Positions 8,552 through 17,700 are shown, counted from the stretch's first letter. The stretch is 64,000 nucleotides of DNA from Pseudomonas fluorescens (GCF_001902145.1 NZ_MRST01000025.1:496001-560000), one strand, 5' to 3'. Notes: generated from the letters alone by a model not told the origin. Numbers and translations: made by a program.

Positions 8552-9490
8552 CAACGCCGACACCTGGGTTGAGGTCAGCGCCAGCGCGCTTTCACGGGAA
8601 CGGCCGACGAAACGGCCGCGAGTCCGGTGCAGTTCAGCACCCAACGGTTGGTACAGGTTGTTGCCGTGGCCGCCATTGTCATCTTCCGTGCTCATTTGGC
8701 CCGAGTAGCACTGACGTGCGAGCATTTGGTCGAGCAATCCCGGGATCAGGTAACTGCCGACAATCGCCTTGATGCTCGCCATACCCAGCCACAACTCGCG
8801 GGGCGGACGCTGGATCACACTGAAGATCGCTCGGGCCGCAACATCCGGATCGTGGATCGGTGGCACCGGTTGCGCACGCTTGCCGAGCTTGTTTCGCGCC
8901 CAGTCGAACTGCGGGGTGTTGATCGCCGGCAACTGCACCATGCACACCCGAATGGGGCTGCCCTCGTGCAGCAATTCACAACGCAACGCGTCGGTAAAGC
9001 CGCGAACGGCGAACTTGGCGCCGCAATAAGCCGACTGCAAAGGAATCGCGCGATAAGCCAGCGCCGAGCCCACCTGAATGATCAAACCGTGATTGCGCGG
9101 GCGCAGTAATTTCAACGCAGCCAACGTGCCGTTAACGGTGCCCATGTAAGTGACGTCGGTGACGCGTCGGATTTCCTGTGCGGTCAGTTGTTCAATCGGT
9201 GAAAACACCGTGACCATCGCTGAGTTTATCCAGATCTGCAGCGGCCCCAGCTGCTCATCAAGCGCAATGGCCGCAGCTTCCAGCGCGTGTGCATCGGCGA
9301 CATCGACGCTGATCGCCGTGGTCGCTTGGCCATATTGCGCCAGCTCCTCGCGCGTCGCCGCAAGCCCTGCCTCATCGCGCGCCAGCAAACCGATGCGGTA
9401 GCCGGCTGCGGCGAAACGATGCGCCGTGGCCCGCCCTACGCCTGCACTCGCACCGCAGATCACCACCAGACCTTTATGCTGCCGACCCAT
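8504..9490 (-). CDS. Short-chain dehydrogenase/reductase with C-terminal membrane helix
   Basis: 328 residues. The Rossmann motif GASAGVG (13-19), the NS segment (89-90, where many relatives have NNA), catalytic Ser142, Tyr155 and Lys159 (SAYCGAK) mark a classical NAD(P)-dependent SDR. The C-terminal tail (about 300-328) ends in a hydrophobic segment (VSALSAVLALFGVMVLLWL), suggesting attachment to the inner membrane. Substrate is unknown. It converges on the TreS-like gene with a 48-base overlap of coding sequence, so this tail is encoded opposite the TreS C-terminus. Confidence 0.85.
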   Translation of the reverse strand: MGRQHKGLVVICGASAGVGRATAHRFAAAGYRIGLLARDEAGLAATREELAQYGQATTAISVDVADAHALEAAAIALDEQLGPLQIWINSAMVTVFSPIEQLTAQEIRRVTDVTYMGTVNGTLAALKLLRPRNHGLIIQVGSALAYRAIPLQSAYCGAKFAVRGFTDALRCELLHEGSPIRVCMVQLPAINTPQFDWARNKLGKRAQPVPPIHDPDVAARAIFSVIQRPPRELWLGMASIKAIVGSYLIPGLLDQMLARQCYSGQMSTEDDNGGHGNNLYQPLGAELHRTRGRFVGRSRESALALTSTQVSALSAVLALFGVMVLLWL

Positions 9491-9749
9491 TGCGCCCTCC
9501 TCTGGGAACCGCTGTGTGACCTCGCCTTGCCCTCACTAAAATGGACGACAGGCGAACGCCGACAGTTCGATATTTTTGATCGCCAGGTCGTACCCTTCGG
9601 CAACCAGGTCCACGTTGCGATTGCATCGAATCGACGACTCACCTTTGCCTCCAGAGAACAAGTAATGTTCCGGTCAGCGTGTTTATCGCCTCATAAGTCA
9701 TGAATATAGTGCATGCCGACCGGCCCCTACTTCTCAATGAGGACATCCC

Positions 9750-10598
9750 ATGCGCACACTCAGCCGACTCGCCCTGGCAATGACGGTTTTCACCACCGCA
9801 CTCCACGCCCAGGCCAGCAATGTACTGGTGGTGCTGTCAGACGCCGACCATCTTGACCTCAAGGGCAACCAGGTATTCTCCACCGGTTTCTACCTGAACG
9901 AATTGATGCAGCCGGTGAAACTGCTGCTCGACGCCGGGCATTCGGTGACCTTTGCAACACCCACGGGCAAAGCGCCAACGCTGGATAAATCCTCCACCGA
10001 CAAGGCGTACTTCAGTAATGACGTCGCCTCTTTGCAGGTACACAAGGCGCTGCTGGACCAGCTCAAGATCACCTCGCCCGGTGAGTCGCCGGTGATCAGC
10101 TTGCCGCGTGTCGAACAGATCGGCTACGAGCACTTCGATGCGGTCTATGTGCCCGGCGGCCACGCGCCGATGCAGGATTTGCTGCACAGCGCCGAGCTGG
10201 GCAAGCTGTTGAACCACTTCCACGCCAACAACAAGACCACGGCGCTGGTCTGCCACGGGCCGATCGCCCTGTTGTCGACGCTGCCCGATGCAGCCGCATT
10301 CACTCGCCAGTTGGAAAATGGCAATCCTGCGGCCGCCTCTGGCTGGACGTATGCAGGCTACCAATTCACGGTCATCAGCAACCAGGAAGAAGAACTCGCC
10401 AAGGGCCTGCTCAACGGCGGTAGCATGAAGTTCTATCCACAAACCGCGCTGCAACAGGCCGGTGGCACCTACAGCAGCAACGCATCGCCATGGACCAGCC
10501 ACGTGGTCATCGACCGCGAACTGGTGACCGGACAAAACCCGGCCTCGGCGCTGGAGGTGGGTAAGGCGATCCTCAAACGGCTGCCCAGCAAGCCCTGA
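9750..10598 (+). CDS. Exported DJ-1/PfpI family protein
   Basis: 282 residues with a signal peptide (MRTLSRLALAMTVFTTALHAQA, probable cleavage near 20-22). The DJ-1/PfpI glutamine-amidotransferase-like fold shows PGGH (135-138) and the nucleophile-elbow cysteine Cys168 in LVCHGP. Cytosolic relatives are glyoxalase III or chaperone-like proteins; the export signal points to a periplasmic role. GAGGACATCCC precedes the ATG. It is followed within 10 bases by the remnant of a lipoprotein gene. Confidence 0.85.
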   Translation: MRTLSRLALAMTVFTTALHAQASNVLVVLSDADHLDLKGNQVFSTGFYLNELMQPVKLLLDAGHSVTFATPTGKAPTLDKSSTDKAYFSNDVASLQVHKALLDQLKITSPGESPVISLPRVEQIGYEHFDAVYVPGGHAPMQDLLHSAELGKLLNHFHANNKTTALVCHGPIALLSTLPDAAAFTRQLENGNPAAASGWTYAGYQFTVISNQEEELAKGLLNGGSMKFYPQTALQQAGGTYSSNASPWTSHVVIDRELVTGQNPASALEVGKAILKRLPSKP

Positions 10599-10605
10599 GC
10601 GCCAG

Positions 10606-10869
10606 TGGGGAGTTTCGCTGGCGGGCTGCGCCACGAACCCCAACGTGCTGCAGATACACAAGGTCACCGCCGAAACGATCGGCTTGGCCTCTACCGATGA
10701 GCTGACCATGGGCCCGGTCACCAAGGGCAAGGAAGACTTCCTGGGTGGCACTGAACTGACCTTCAAAGCCACGACCTCCAAGGGGCGTGTGTTCAACTGC
10801 TCGACGTTCATGACCCCAGGCATCCTGCTGGAGCCGCCGACATACTCGCGACTGACCTGCACAAAGTAA
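10606..10869 (+). pseudogene. 5'-truncated lipoprotein gene
   Basis: In frame 1 the sequence reads VSLAGC-ATNPNVLQIHKVTAE and continues to a stop at 10869. LAGC is a typical lipobox, but no start codon or complete signal peptide precedes it: the frame is interrupted by TGA at 10525-10527 with no ATG or GTG between. The first usable start (GTG 10645) lies after the lipobox cysteine. The mature part (about 80 residues, two cysteines in FNCSTF and LTCTK) looks intact. The gene has therefore probably lost its 5' end, perhaps by a deletion that joined it to the DJ-1 gene. Family not recognised. Confidence 0.6.
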
Positions 10870-11278
10870 GCCTGGCACCCGGTGCGGGCAAAGAACCATG
10901 CTTTTAGCCTCCTGGAGGATGGATTCAGGGCTAGATGTTCAGCAAATGGCTCGTCGGGGTTCTTGCAACAATCCGAGGTCGACGCCCGCCATTTTTATGG
11001 ACTGGATTCTGGACTCGTCCGGGTAGCCGTGGTTTTCGATGGGCTCTGGCGGAACGAAAAAGGCGCTGAAGCCATCAACGTGGGCCACCACCTGTTGGCA
11101 CGAAGGTTCAGTGAAGCACTGGCTATGTGAGGCATGCCGTTACGTCACCGCCTTCTTGGCTGAAGATGAACGCAGCGTGTCCTTTACTGAACAGCACGGG
11201 TGGCTACATTTCCAAGCCAAGGGCCCCCCCGGCAGCTCGACGCCCTTCGTGGTTCATCGCCCGATGAGAGGAATGCCC
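10870..11278. other. Intergenic stretch with no supported gene
   Basis: Short frames exist (for example around 10882-11130) but none has a convincing ribosome site, codon pattern or recognisable motif. Part of it may be decayed coding sequence joined to the pseudogene that follows. Confidence 0.4.
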
Positions 11279-11662
11279 ATGTCCCCGCTCCGCCTTCTAC
11301 GCGCCCTGCTCGATCAGTGGCATCGACGCCCTCTCCGGCCAGGCAATAGAGCGCAGGCCCGCGTCGCCGGCCTGCGCCAGCTGCGTGAACCTTTGGCCGT
11401 GATCAGCACCGCGCACCTGAACGACAGCTCTTTTGCATAGCTGAAGGTCAACCAACTGTCAGTACAGGCCTACGTGCATGGCTACGGCGCCTTCCTCTAG
11501 CTGGGGGCCCCGCTGCTGATCAACCCCAAAGAGCCCGATCTGCGCGAGATTATTGAGGCGGCCATTCAGGCTGAAGTGGTGTGGCTGGGATTCGATGTTG
11601 AAGGCGCGGTGGCCGAAGGGTTGCCGCTGTTTCGCGATCCCGAAGAGGAAACGCTGACGTGA
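11279..11662 (+). pseudogene. Decayed gene of unknown family with two in-frame TAG codons
   Basis: From ATG 11279 (GAGAGGAATGCCC upstream) one frame keeps coding-like codon use to TGA at 11660-11662, interrupted by TAG at 11438-11440 and TAG at 11498-11500. The segments read MSPLRLLRALLDQWHRRPLR..., LKVNQLSVQAYVHGYGAFL and LGAPLLINPKEPDLREIIE... Both stops could come from single CAG to TAG changes. I do not recognise the protein. It lies with other broken sequence just outside the T6SS cluster. Confidence 0.5.
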
Positions 11663-12041
11663 ATGTTGATATCGGTATAGGGCGAACTGTTGGCCCAGTT
11701 CCCGCCCAAGCCCCTCGCCATCGCGGTCGCATCACTTGCCTGCACTTGCACGACCGCGATGCGCGGCTGCAGGTCAATGAGATTCCGCGCCCCCCCTGAT
11801 CAAGGCGCGTGAACGTGTGAGAAGCGACCGACTGCATCGGGGGCGACGTCTTACGAGCCAAGATCGCTTGACCGACAGGGTGCTCTGAAAAGCACCTGCA
11901 CTGCGAAAAAAGACATGCCGACATAGGCCAAATACGGTATCTGCTAAACGAACTCGATGAAAACCCTGCACGCCATCGCAAATACCTGCGAGCGCGGCCT
12001 GCCCCCTTCCCACCAGTCAACCAACTTAAGAGAGGAGAACC
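11663..12041. other. Intergenic stretch with no supported gene
   Basis: Coding-like fragments are visible but no complete frame. The last 20 bases hold the AGAGGAGA ribosome site of the next gene. Confidence 0.4.
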
Positions 12042-12290
12042 ATGCCGATCGCTGATCATCCACCAGTTCAGCCTGTGCACCGGACCAACACACAAAGCGG
12101 GCTGCGGCTGACACGTGAAGAAGTGCGAGTGCTGCAGTACTACCGCACGTTGTCGGACACCGACCGCGAAGCAGCGCGTTGTTTGCTGCAGGCGCTGCAA
12201 GCCGTGCAGGCGGAATTGGCCCACCGCCCCGTTAAGGCCAATCCCGCCATGCCTGGACGCGCCAAACCGACACCTCCGATCAGGCTGTAG
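12042..12290 (+). CDS. Small conserved protein with DREAxRCLL motif
   Basis: 82 residues, preceded by a strong AGAGGAGAACC site. The core, LTREEVRVLQYYRTLSDTDR followed by EAARCLLQALQA, is predicted helical. A clear paralogue lies at 41809-42006 beyond the other end of the T6SS cluster (REEERLVRYYRSLADQDREA...). An XRE-type regulator follows 88 bases downstream. The motif resembles the C-terminal segment of short Pseudomonas XRE regulators (the protein at 53.1 kb has FKEDQDAIRRL), so it may be a partner or split-off piece of such regulators. Function unknown. Confidence 0.7.
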   Translation: MPIADHPPVQPVHRTNTQSGLRLTREEVRVLQYYRTLSDTDREAARCLLQALQAVQAELAHRPVKANPAMPGRAKPTPPIRL

Positions 12291-12378
12291 GAAAAAGCCA
12301 TTGACGCCCTGCGTCCTTTGCCTGCCCAATCCCCCTCAATCAGCATGGGTTACGCAGTACCACCAGGGGCGATCAAGG

Positions 12379-12717
12379 ATGACTATCGGCGCACGGTTAC
12401 GCGAAGAACGGCTACGCCTGGCCTTGTCCCAGCGCGAACTGGGTGAGATCGGCGGCGTGGAGGCCAATGCGCAGGGGCACTATGAAGACACCAGCCGGTT
12501 TCCCAAGGCGAACTACCTGGCGGCCATTGCGGCGTCTGAGGTAGACGTGCTCTATGTGCTGACGGGGGAACGGCATGTGGCGTTGCTCACGGCGGACCGG
12601 CTGGTGCAGACGCAGCGCGATTTGCAGCGCTTTCAGCATCAGTTGAAGCAATTGCAGCGTAGGTCCGAGGGGTTGGTGCAGACGGTGCAGCAGCTCAGCG
12701 GCTTGCCGGCCCCATGA
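12379..12717 (+). CDS. XRE-family transcriptional regulator
   Basis: 112 residues. A Cro/CI-type helix-turn-helix fills residues 1-65 (MTIGARLREERLRLALSQRE, GEIGGVEANAQGHYE, LYVLTGE) and is followed by a coiled-coil tail ending LVQTVQQLSGLPAP. The ATG at 12379 directly follows AAGG, so translation may begin a few codons upstream or be weak. The protein is paralogous to the one at 53078-53443, and a 32-base piece of its 3' end is found again at 49390-49421. It may act on nearby genes; no target is evident. Confidence 0.8.
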   Translation: MTIGARLREERLRLALSQRELGEIGGVEANAQGHYEDTSRFPKANYLAAIAASEVDVLYVLTGERHVALLTADRLVQTQRDLQRFQHQLKQLQRRSEGLVQTVQQLSGLPAP

Positions 12718-12775
12718 AAAGGACTGGCTACGACGCCAAGTCATAACATGTCAACTGCCCCCCAGCTTGGACAGT

Positions 12776-13903
12776 TCAGGAAGACGGACGCGTTTCTCCT
12801 GCCAATACGGCCTGTTCGCAGGCCCCGACCTGCGGCACCAGTTGGATATCGACACGTCGATTAGCGGTACGCCCGGCCTCGGTGTCGTTGCTGGCGATCG
12901 GCTGATTGGCTGCCAGCGCCTGCACCGCAAAGCAGCTGTCGGCGATATCGCCCATGCGTTGCATCCAGTCGCGAACCGCAGTCGCACGGGCGTGGGACAA
13001 CGCCAGATTCTGCTCTACAGTCCCGGTCCCATCGGAGTGCCCGGCGATGACAATCAACCAACCCGGCTGGGCTTTGACGCCGACAAGGGCATTGACCAGT
13101 ACCTTGGTCGACCCTGGTTTGAGGGTGGCACTGCCGGCATCGAAAAGTGACAGGCTGTCCAATCGCACCGGCTCCGGCATCGGGGTTTCACTGTCCTGCG
13201 CACCCAGCCATGTGCGCCAACCAAACCCTGCGCACAGGGCAACGGCAAGCATCCCGGCGAACAACCACAAGACGCGACGTGACTGATGCGGTTCGAAGAC
13301 CGGGGGCGGTAGAAGCACCACAGGTGTCACCAACGTCGGCGTCATCACCCTGATGGGCGCCAGCACTGTTTGGCCCAGAGTTTGATGCTGCTCCAGGCGC
13401 TGGACCAAGTTGCCTACTTGATGCCGCAGCGCCTGCAATGTCTGCAGCGGGTTGGAGAGCAACGGCCGTAAACGCGCCTGCAAACGCGCCAGTTCGGTCT
13501 CCAGTTGAACCAATGCGGGCCCACTGTGCGTCGTCATTGTCATACTGCGCAGCACCAGTTGCAGCTGCTCGAACACCCACTCCAACAGTTCCAGCCGCAC
13601 CGCTTCCGCCGGCGGCCATACACGCGGCCATTCGTTGCCCAAGGCCTCCAGCAACACCACCCCCTGCGTGATGCCCTCCAGGCCACGACGCTGAGCGTGG
13701 GCCAAGGTATAAAAACAGGCGGTTTGCAGCTCCGCGCCATTTTGCTCGAACAGCGCCAAACAGCTTTGCTCCACCTTGGCCCAGTCCACATCCGGGCAGG
13801 CAGGATGGCTGAGCTTGGCCAGCTCCTCGCGCAATACCATAAATTCACTGAAGCCGCGCGGATCACCGCCGACTCGAATACGCATCTCAAACAACGCCGT
13901 CAT
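12776..13903 (-). CDS. T6SS TssA/VasL-like protein fused to a C-terminal OmpA domain
   Basis: 375 residues. The N-terminal part (about 1-130; FSEFMVLREELAKL, GNEWPRVWPP) resembles ImpA/VasL-type domains. One transmembrane helix follows (RRVLWLFAGMLAVALCAGFGW, about 212-232), then an OmpA/MotB peptidoglycan-binding domain with IAGHSDGTG, LSHARA and NRRVDIQL. The OmpA part is very close to that of the gene at 34501-36219, pointing to domain duplication inside the cluster. It is the last gene of the T6SS unit and probably links the sheath or baseplate platform to the cell wall. Confidence 0.8.
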   Translation of the reverse strand: MTALFEMRIRVGGDPRGFSEFMVLREELAKLSHPACPDVDWAKVEQSCLALFEQNGAELQTACFYTLAHAQRRGLEGITQGVVLLEALGNEWPRVWPPAEAVRLELLEWVFEQLQLVLRSMTMTTHSGPALVQLETELARLQARLRPLLSNPLQTLQALRHQVGNLVQRLEQHQTLGQTVLAPIRVMTPTLVTPVVLLPPPVFEPHQSRRVLWLFAGMLAVALCAGFGWRTWLGAQDSETPMPEPVRLDSLSLFDAGSATLKPGSTKVLVNALVGVKAQPGWLIVIAGHSDGTGTVEQNLALSHARATAVRDWMQRMGDIADSCFAVQALAANQPIASNDTEAGRTANRRVDIQLVPQVGACEQAVLAGETRPSS

Positions 13904-13926
13904 CGGGCTTCCCTTCCGTTATAGGT

Positions 13927-14367
13927 TTAAGGCTTGGTCAGGTAATGCTGTCGCTTCAAGTGGCGTACCAACACTCTGCCTTCAGGCGCCAGCGTGGTGC
14001 CAAAGCTCACGTGCTGCCCATCCTTGAGCTGCGCGTCCAGGGCGTACTCCAAGTGCCCCGGCAGCGTCTGAGGCCGCAGTTCGATCGCGACCGCCGCCAG
14101 ACGCGGTTCGTACTTGAGCAAGGTGGCGGTCATGGTGCCGATCAAGCCATGGGCCGTGGCGGGCAACCCCTGCAGGATCAGGCCCATGTCCGGCAGCCCG
14201 TAATCGGGCAGATGGCTGAGCGCACCGGCGCGGCTATTGAGGATGCGCTGCAGGTTGTCCAGCACCGACAGGGCGTGCTGGTCCTCCTCGCTGACGCGAT
14301 GCAGGTCCAACTCACCGTCGAAATTTTGCAGCAGCATTTCGTACAGCGAGGGGTTGTACTCGGTCAT
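13927..14367 (-). CDS. tssE: T6SS baseplate protein TssE (gp25-like)
   Basis: 146 residues. It matches the GPW/gp25 family: SVLDNLQRILNSRAGALSHLPDYGLPD carries the conserved arginine segment and PDYG, and the C-terminal half shows the E-x-R pattern in VAIELRPQT. TssE sits at the baseplate wedge where the contractile sheath starts. It lies 3 bases after tssJ and 23 bases before the TssA/OmpA fusion. Confidence 0.9.
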   Translation of the reverse strand: MTEYNPSLYEMLLQNFDGELDLHRVSEEDQHALSVLDNLQRILNSRAGALSHLPDYGLPDMGLILQGLPATAHGLIGTMTATLLKYEPRLAAVAIELRPQTLPGHLEYALDAQLKDGQHVSFGTTLAPEGRVLVRHLKRQHYLTKP

Positions 14368-14370
14368 GGT

Positions 14371-14895
14371 TCAGTCCTTTGCCAAGGGCCGCAGGGTCAA
14401 GCGGTTATCCCCCAGCTCGATGACCCGCGCCCGGTCCGGGTCCAGGTCTTCACGGGTCAAGGTCAGGCGCCAGGTGTTCAATTGGGTATCGGGGCTGCGG
14501 AACAAGGCCACCACCGTGACGAACTGCGCGTCCTTGTCCATTGGCACGTTCAACTGTGCGCCCTCTTCGGGTTTCACCACCACCGAGCGTTTGTCCAACA
14601 ACGCGCTCGCCAGCAGTTGATTGTCATCGCCCAGCAGCCCGTCGTAGGTCGCCTGCTCTACAGCTTTGCTGTCGCGCAGTTGGTACACCCGCACCAAGGT
14701 CGGCACCGACAAGGCGCTCATGTCCGTGGCAGCGGTGTTCAGAGCCGTGCGTGCACTGAAATCCAGGTGCAGGGTTTTCACCTGCTTGTAGAAGATCGCC
14801 TTGGCGGTGGATGCGGTCCCATCCGCGACGGTCTGGGCCAGACCACACCCGCCGAGCGCCGCGAACATCACCAGACTAAAAATGGTACGCAACAT
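14371..14895 (-). CDS. tssJ: T6SS outer-membrane lipoprotein TssJ
   Basis: 174 residues beginning MLRTIFSLVMFAALGGC, with lipobox LGGC and Cys17 as the lipidated residue. The rest is the compact beta-sandwich of TssJ/VasD proteins, with the loop (RDSKAVEQATYDGLL) that contacts TssM in the membrane complex. I use the ATG at 14895; the longer frame adds a non-signal-like extension. The start overlaps the end of tssG by 20 bases. Confidence 0.9.
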   Translation of the reverse strand: MLRTIFSLVMFAALGGCGLAQTVADGTASTAKAIFYKQVKTLHLDFSARTALNTAATDMSALSVPTLVRVYQLRDSKAVEQATYDGLLGDDNQLLASALLDKRSVVVKPEEGAQLNVPMDKDAQFVTVVALFRSPDTQLNTWRLTLTREDLDPDRARVIELGDNRLTLRPLAKD

Positions 14896-15973
14896 GCTGT
14901 GTTTCCCTGTTGTGGGGATTAATCGAAAGGCCTTGGTAGCGGCCCAGGTTGATGGTGAGCGTGTCGTGTTCCGCCGCCTGCCAAGCATCGCTTCCCAAAC
15001 CCAGCACGCCGGTCATGCCGAGCCGGATGGGCGCATGCCCCAGCACTGGCACCGGCAGGCTGTGCACTGGCAATGACAACTGCAATTTGGCCGTGCAACG
15101 CCACCCCAGGTACACCCGTAGTAGCACCAGCAGGTCGCTATGCAGTTGCCCACCCGGTAACCAGCCCTCGGCTTCCTGCGTGTCTTCGGTATGCAGCGTC
15201 AAGCGCAGTTGGCTGTTGGCATCGAAGCCGACGCTGCCCAGCGGCGTGCCCTGGGACAGGCTCACCGGACGCTGGCGAGAAAGACTGGCCGGCTGTTCCA
15301 GCACGATTTTCTGCGGCCAATGTGCGGTGACCTGCGCCTGGGTATTGGGCGCCAGCAACTTGACCAGCGCGGTGATGCCCTCAGCATTGCGCGTGGGCAG
15401 GCGCATCACACTGAGCAAAGCCAGAAAGCGCGAAACCGGCGTGGCGATCTGCTGGGCGGTGCCGGGAATCCCTAAGCCGATCAGGCCCAACAGGCATTGC
15501 GAGGTGGCATCGGTGCCGCCGGCTTCGAACGTCGCCGGGTAGGAGTACTTGCGCCAGATCCGGTAGAACTGAGTGAATATCCGGTGGTTGAAAATGTCCA
15601 GGAAGGCTTCCAACGCTTCATGCCCTTCCCGGCGCTGCGCGATGTCATCCAGAAACACCGTCGGCATCGGCGAGTCGACCCCGTACAACCCGAGCAGACG
15701 CGTGCGTATCGTCGCCGGCCGTTCCGGGTGAGCGTCATCGGTTTCAATCGACTTCAACTCGCTGGCCGGAAAGCCCATGCCCGGATCGGGCCGAAAGCGC
15801 ACGGCGTCATCGGCCGGGTGCGCGGTACTGCCCAAGGGCGGGTGATCGGGCAAAGCCTGTTCCAGCAACTGGCAAAAGCGGTACAGGTTGGCCTCAGCCA
15901 CTTGGTCCTGCAGGGCATCGAGCAAACCGCCGGCTTTCAGCCGGGAATTCGCTGACTGTGGTTCTCGTTCCAT
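14876..15973 (-). CDS. tssG: T6SS baseplate protein TssG
   Basis: 365 residues. TssG/ImpH features are visible: YRFCQLLEQALPD near the N-terminus, VRFRPDPGMGFPASEL, LLGLYGVDSPMP and FLDIFNHRIFTQFYRIWRKY. Together with TssF, TssE and TssK it builds the baseplate. I choose the ATG at 15973 because GGAAAG lies eight bases upstream; a GTG at 15982 is also in frame. It overlaps tssF by 37 bases. Confidence 0.92.
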   Translation of the reverse strand: MEREPQSANSRLKAGGLLDALQDQVAEANLYRFCQLLEQALPDHPPLGSTAHPADDAVRFRPDPGMGFPASELKSIETDDAHPERPATIRTRLLGLYGVDSPMPTVFLDDIAQRREGHEALEAFLDIFNHRIFTQFYRIWRKYSYPATFEAGGTDATSQCLLGLIGLGIPGTAQQIATPVSRFLALLSVMRLPTRNAEGITALVKLLAPNTQAQVTAHWPQKIVLEQPASLSRQRPVSLSQGTPLGSVGFDANSQLRLTLHTEDTQEAEGWLPGGQLHSDLLVLLRVYLGWRCTAKLQLSLPVHSLPVPVLGHAPIRLGMTGVLGLGSDAWQAAEHDTLTINLGRYQGLSINPHNRETQHVAYHF

Positions 15974-17700
15974 CGCAGGCACTTTCCAGTAGGTTGCAGG
16001 ATCAGCGTGAGCTGGGTGTACAAATGAATGTCGGCATACAAGGAGAAGAAGCGGTTGAGCATCTCGCCGAACAGGCTGATGTCGCCCTCCCCTGAGAAGC
16101 CATTGGCATCCAGGGTGATTTCGATATCCACCCCGCGCAGCAGAAAGCCTTTCTCGAAACGCTGCACCAAATGATGTTTGACCTCGACAATCGCCGCCAG
16201 ACGACGGCGATTCAGCTCACTGCCGGTCCAGTCGTACAGCGCCAAGGTGCCGCGCAGCACCTCGGCGTTGTCGAGCATCGGCAGGAAGTTCGAGCCCAGG
16301 TGACTAAGCACGCGCCAGTGAAAGCGGTCGCGGTTTGGTGGGTAGCACGGCAAGGTAGGCGCACACAGGTTGCGCACGCGCAAACCGGACTGGGTGGACT
16401 GCACCACCGTATCGAGCAAGGTGCTTTGCAATGCCTTGCGCGGCAACTGGCCGTGGGTGCCGGTCAAGCGCAAGGACAGGCTTTCACGCTCGCGCAGGCG
16501 GTCCTTGTCGAAGCCCTCGCCACCCAGAATCAGCCAGGTGTCATGCAGGCCATTGGCAGCGCGCTTCAGGCGCGTGTGGAAGTAACGTTCGGGCGCTTCA
16601 TCGCGCAGCATGCCGCCCTTGTGGCGAAAGCTGGTGAACGGCACGTAGTCCTGGCGCTCGGCATTCCTCGATGCGGTGACCCGGTCCACCGAATAGATCT
16701 CCGTATGGCCGTCCTGCAGGCGCATGGGGCGCAGGAGATAGTCGGTTTGCAAGGGCGCCAGGGTCAGCGGGTCGGCCTCCAGTGCAAACAGATTGATCAC
16801 CGGTACCGCATGCAGACGGATGTGTTCGCTGTTCAAGTCGAAGTTGGCCGGCCAAGGTTCCCGCAACACCACTTCAAGCTCGAACCAGGCGGTACCGGGT
16901 GCAATCTTCAACTGCTCCAAGCCACACAAGGTCACGAACATGAATTTTTCACGGAAGCTGAAATACTCCAGCAGCAGCTGGTAACCGCTGAAGGCACTGT
17001 CACCCTTGGGCCACAGCCGATCTTCATCGGCAAACCCTTTGGGCGCAAAATGCCCGGTCAGTGGCTGGCGTTCGGTTTGGCCGGGCCAGCGCACATACAT
17101 CTCTTGCGCATTCAGGGTCAGTGCCTGATGCAACGCGCTGGCCAGCGGCGCATCGGCATTCAGGTACAACGGCAAACGGCTGAGGTCGATCAGGCTCCAG
17201 TCTGTCAACGCGCCACAGGCAAAGCGCAGGCGCAACACCGAGCGACCATCCATTTCATGACCGCGCCCCACCGATTCCAACGCCAGCGGTCGCAGGGTGA
17301 CGTCCTGGGTGGTGGTGTAACGGCAACGGGTGCGTTGCGGGCCGATGGGTTGCGACAGCACCTCAAAGCCCTGGGCGATCAACTCGCTGCGCTTCATCTG
17401 CGCCAGTTCAGGCGCCAATTCGACCACCGACAGGGATGGAATGGTGCGCAAGTAATGCGGCCACAACAGGCTGACCAGCCCCTCAGTCAACTCCGGCAGA
17501 TCATCGTCGAGCTTTTCCCGCAGGCGGCCCATCAGGAATGCGAAGCCCTCGAACAGGCGCTCCACATAAGGATCTTGCGCACCCGGTTTGTCCAGGTTGA
17601 GCTGTGCGGCCCGATCCGGGAACGCGTCCGCGAACTCCTTGCCGGCCTCGCGCAGGTAGCGCATTTCGGCATCGAAGTAGCGCAGTGTCAGATTGTCCAT
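15937..17700 (-). CDS. tssF: T6SS baseplate protein TssF
   Basis: 587 residues. The N-terminus MDNLTLRYFDAEMRYLREAG, followed by FAFLMGRLREKLDDDLPELTEGL and LLWPHYLRTIPS, is diagnostic of TssF/ImpG. A GTG two codons upstream of the ATG is an alternative start. It forms a subcomplex with TssG, whose gene overlaps it directly. Confidence 0.95.
   Translation of the reverse strand: MDNLTLRYFDAEMRYLREAGKEFADAFPDRAAQLNLDKPGAQDPYVERLFEGFAFLMGRLREKLDDDLPELTEGLVSLLWPHYLRTIPSLSVVELAPELAQMKRSELIAQGFEVLSQPIGPQRTRCRYTTTQDVTLRPLALESVGRGHEMDGRSVLRLRFACGALTDWSLIDLSRLPLYLNADAPLASALHQALTLNAQEMYVRWPGQTERQPLTGHFAPKGFADEDRLWPKGDSAFSGYQLLLEYFSFREKFMFVTLCGLEQLKIAPGTAWFELEVVLREPWPANFDLNSEHIRLHAVPVINLFALEADPLTLAPLQTDYLLRPMRLQDGHTEIYSVDRVTASRNAERQDYVPFTSFRHKGGMLRDEAPERYFHTRLKRAANGLHDTWLILGGEGFDKDRLRERESLSLRLTGTHGQLPRKALQSTLLDTVVQSTQSGLRVRNLCAPTLPCYPPNRDRFHWRVLSHLGSNFLPMLDNAEVLRGTLALYDWTGSELNRRRLAAIVEVKHHLVQRFEKGFLLRGVDIEITLDANGFSGEGDISLFGEMLNRFFSLYADIHLYTQLTLILQPTGKCLRWNENHSQRIPG

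Noticed and set aside
11438..11500. Amber codon recoding (suppression) in the 11.3 kb frame
   Set aside because: No suppressor tRNA, recoding element or pyrrolysine genes are seen; two point mutations in a decaying gene explain it more simply.
11550..12329. 259-residue minus-strand frame opposite the small DREAxRCLL gene
   Set aside because: Composition is Arg/Gln/Ser-rich without motifs, and the plus strand holds a gene with a good ribosome site and a paralogue.
13945..14922. 325-residue plus-strand frame opposite tssE and tssJ
   Set aside because: Gln/Val/His-rich shadow of two recognised genes on the other strand.
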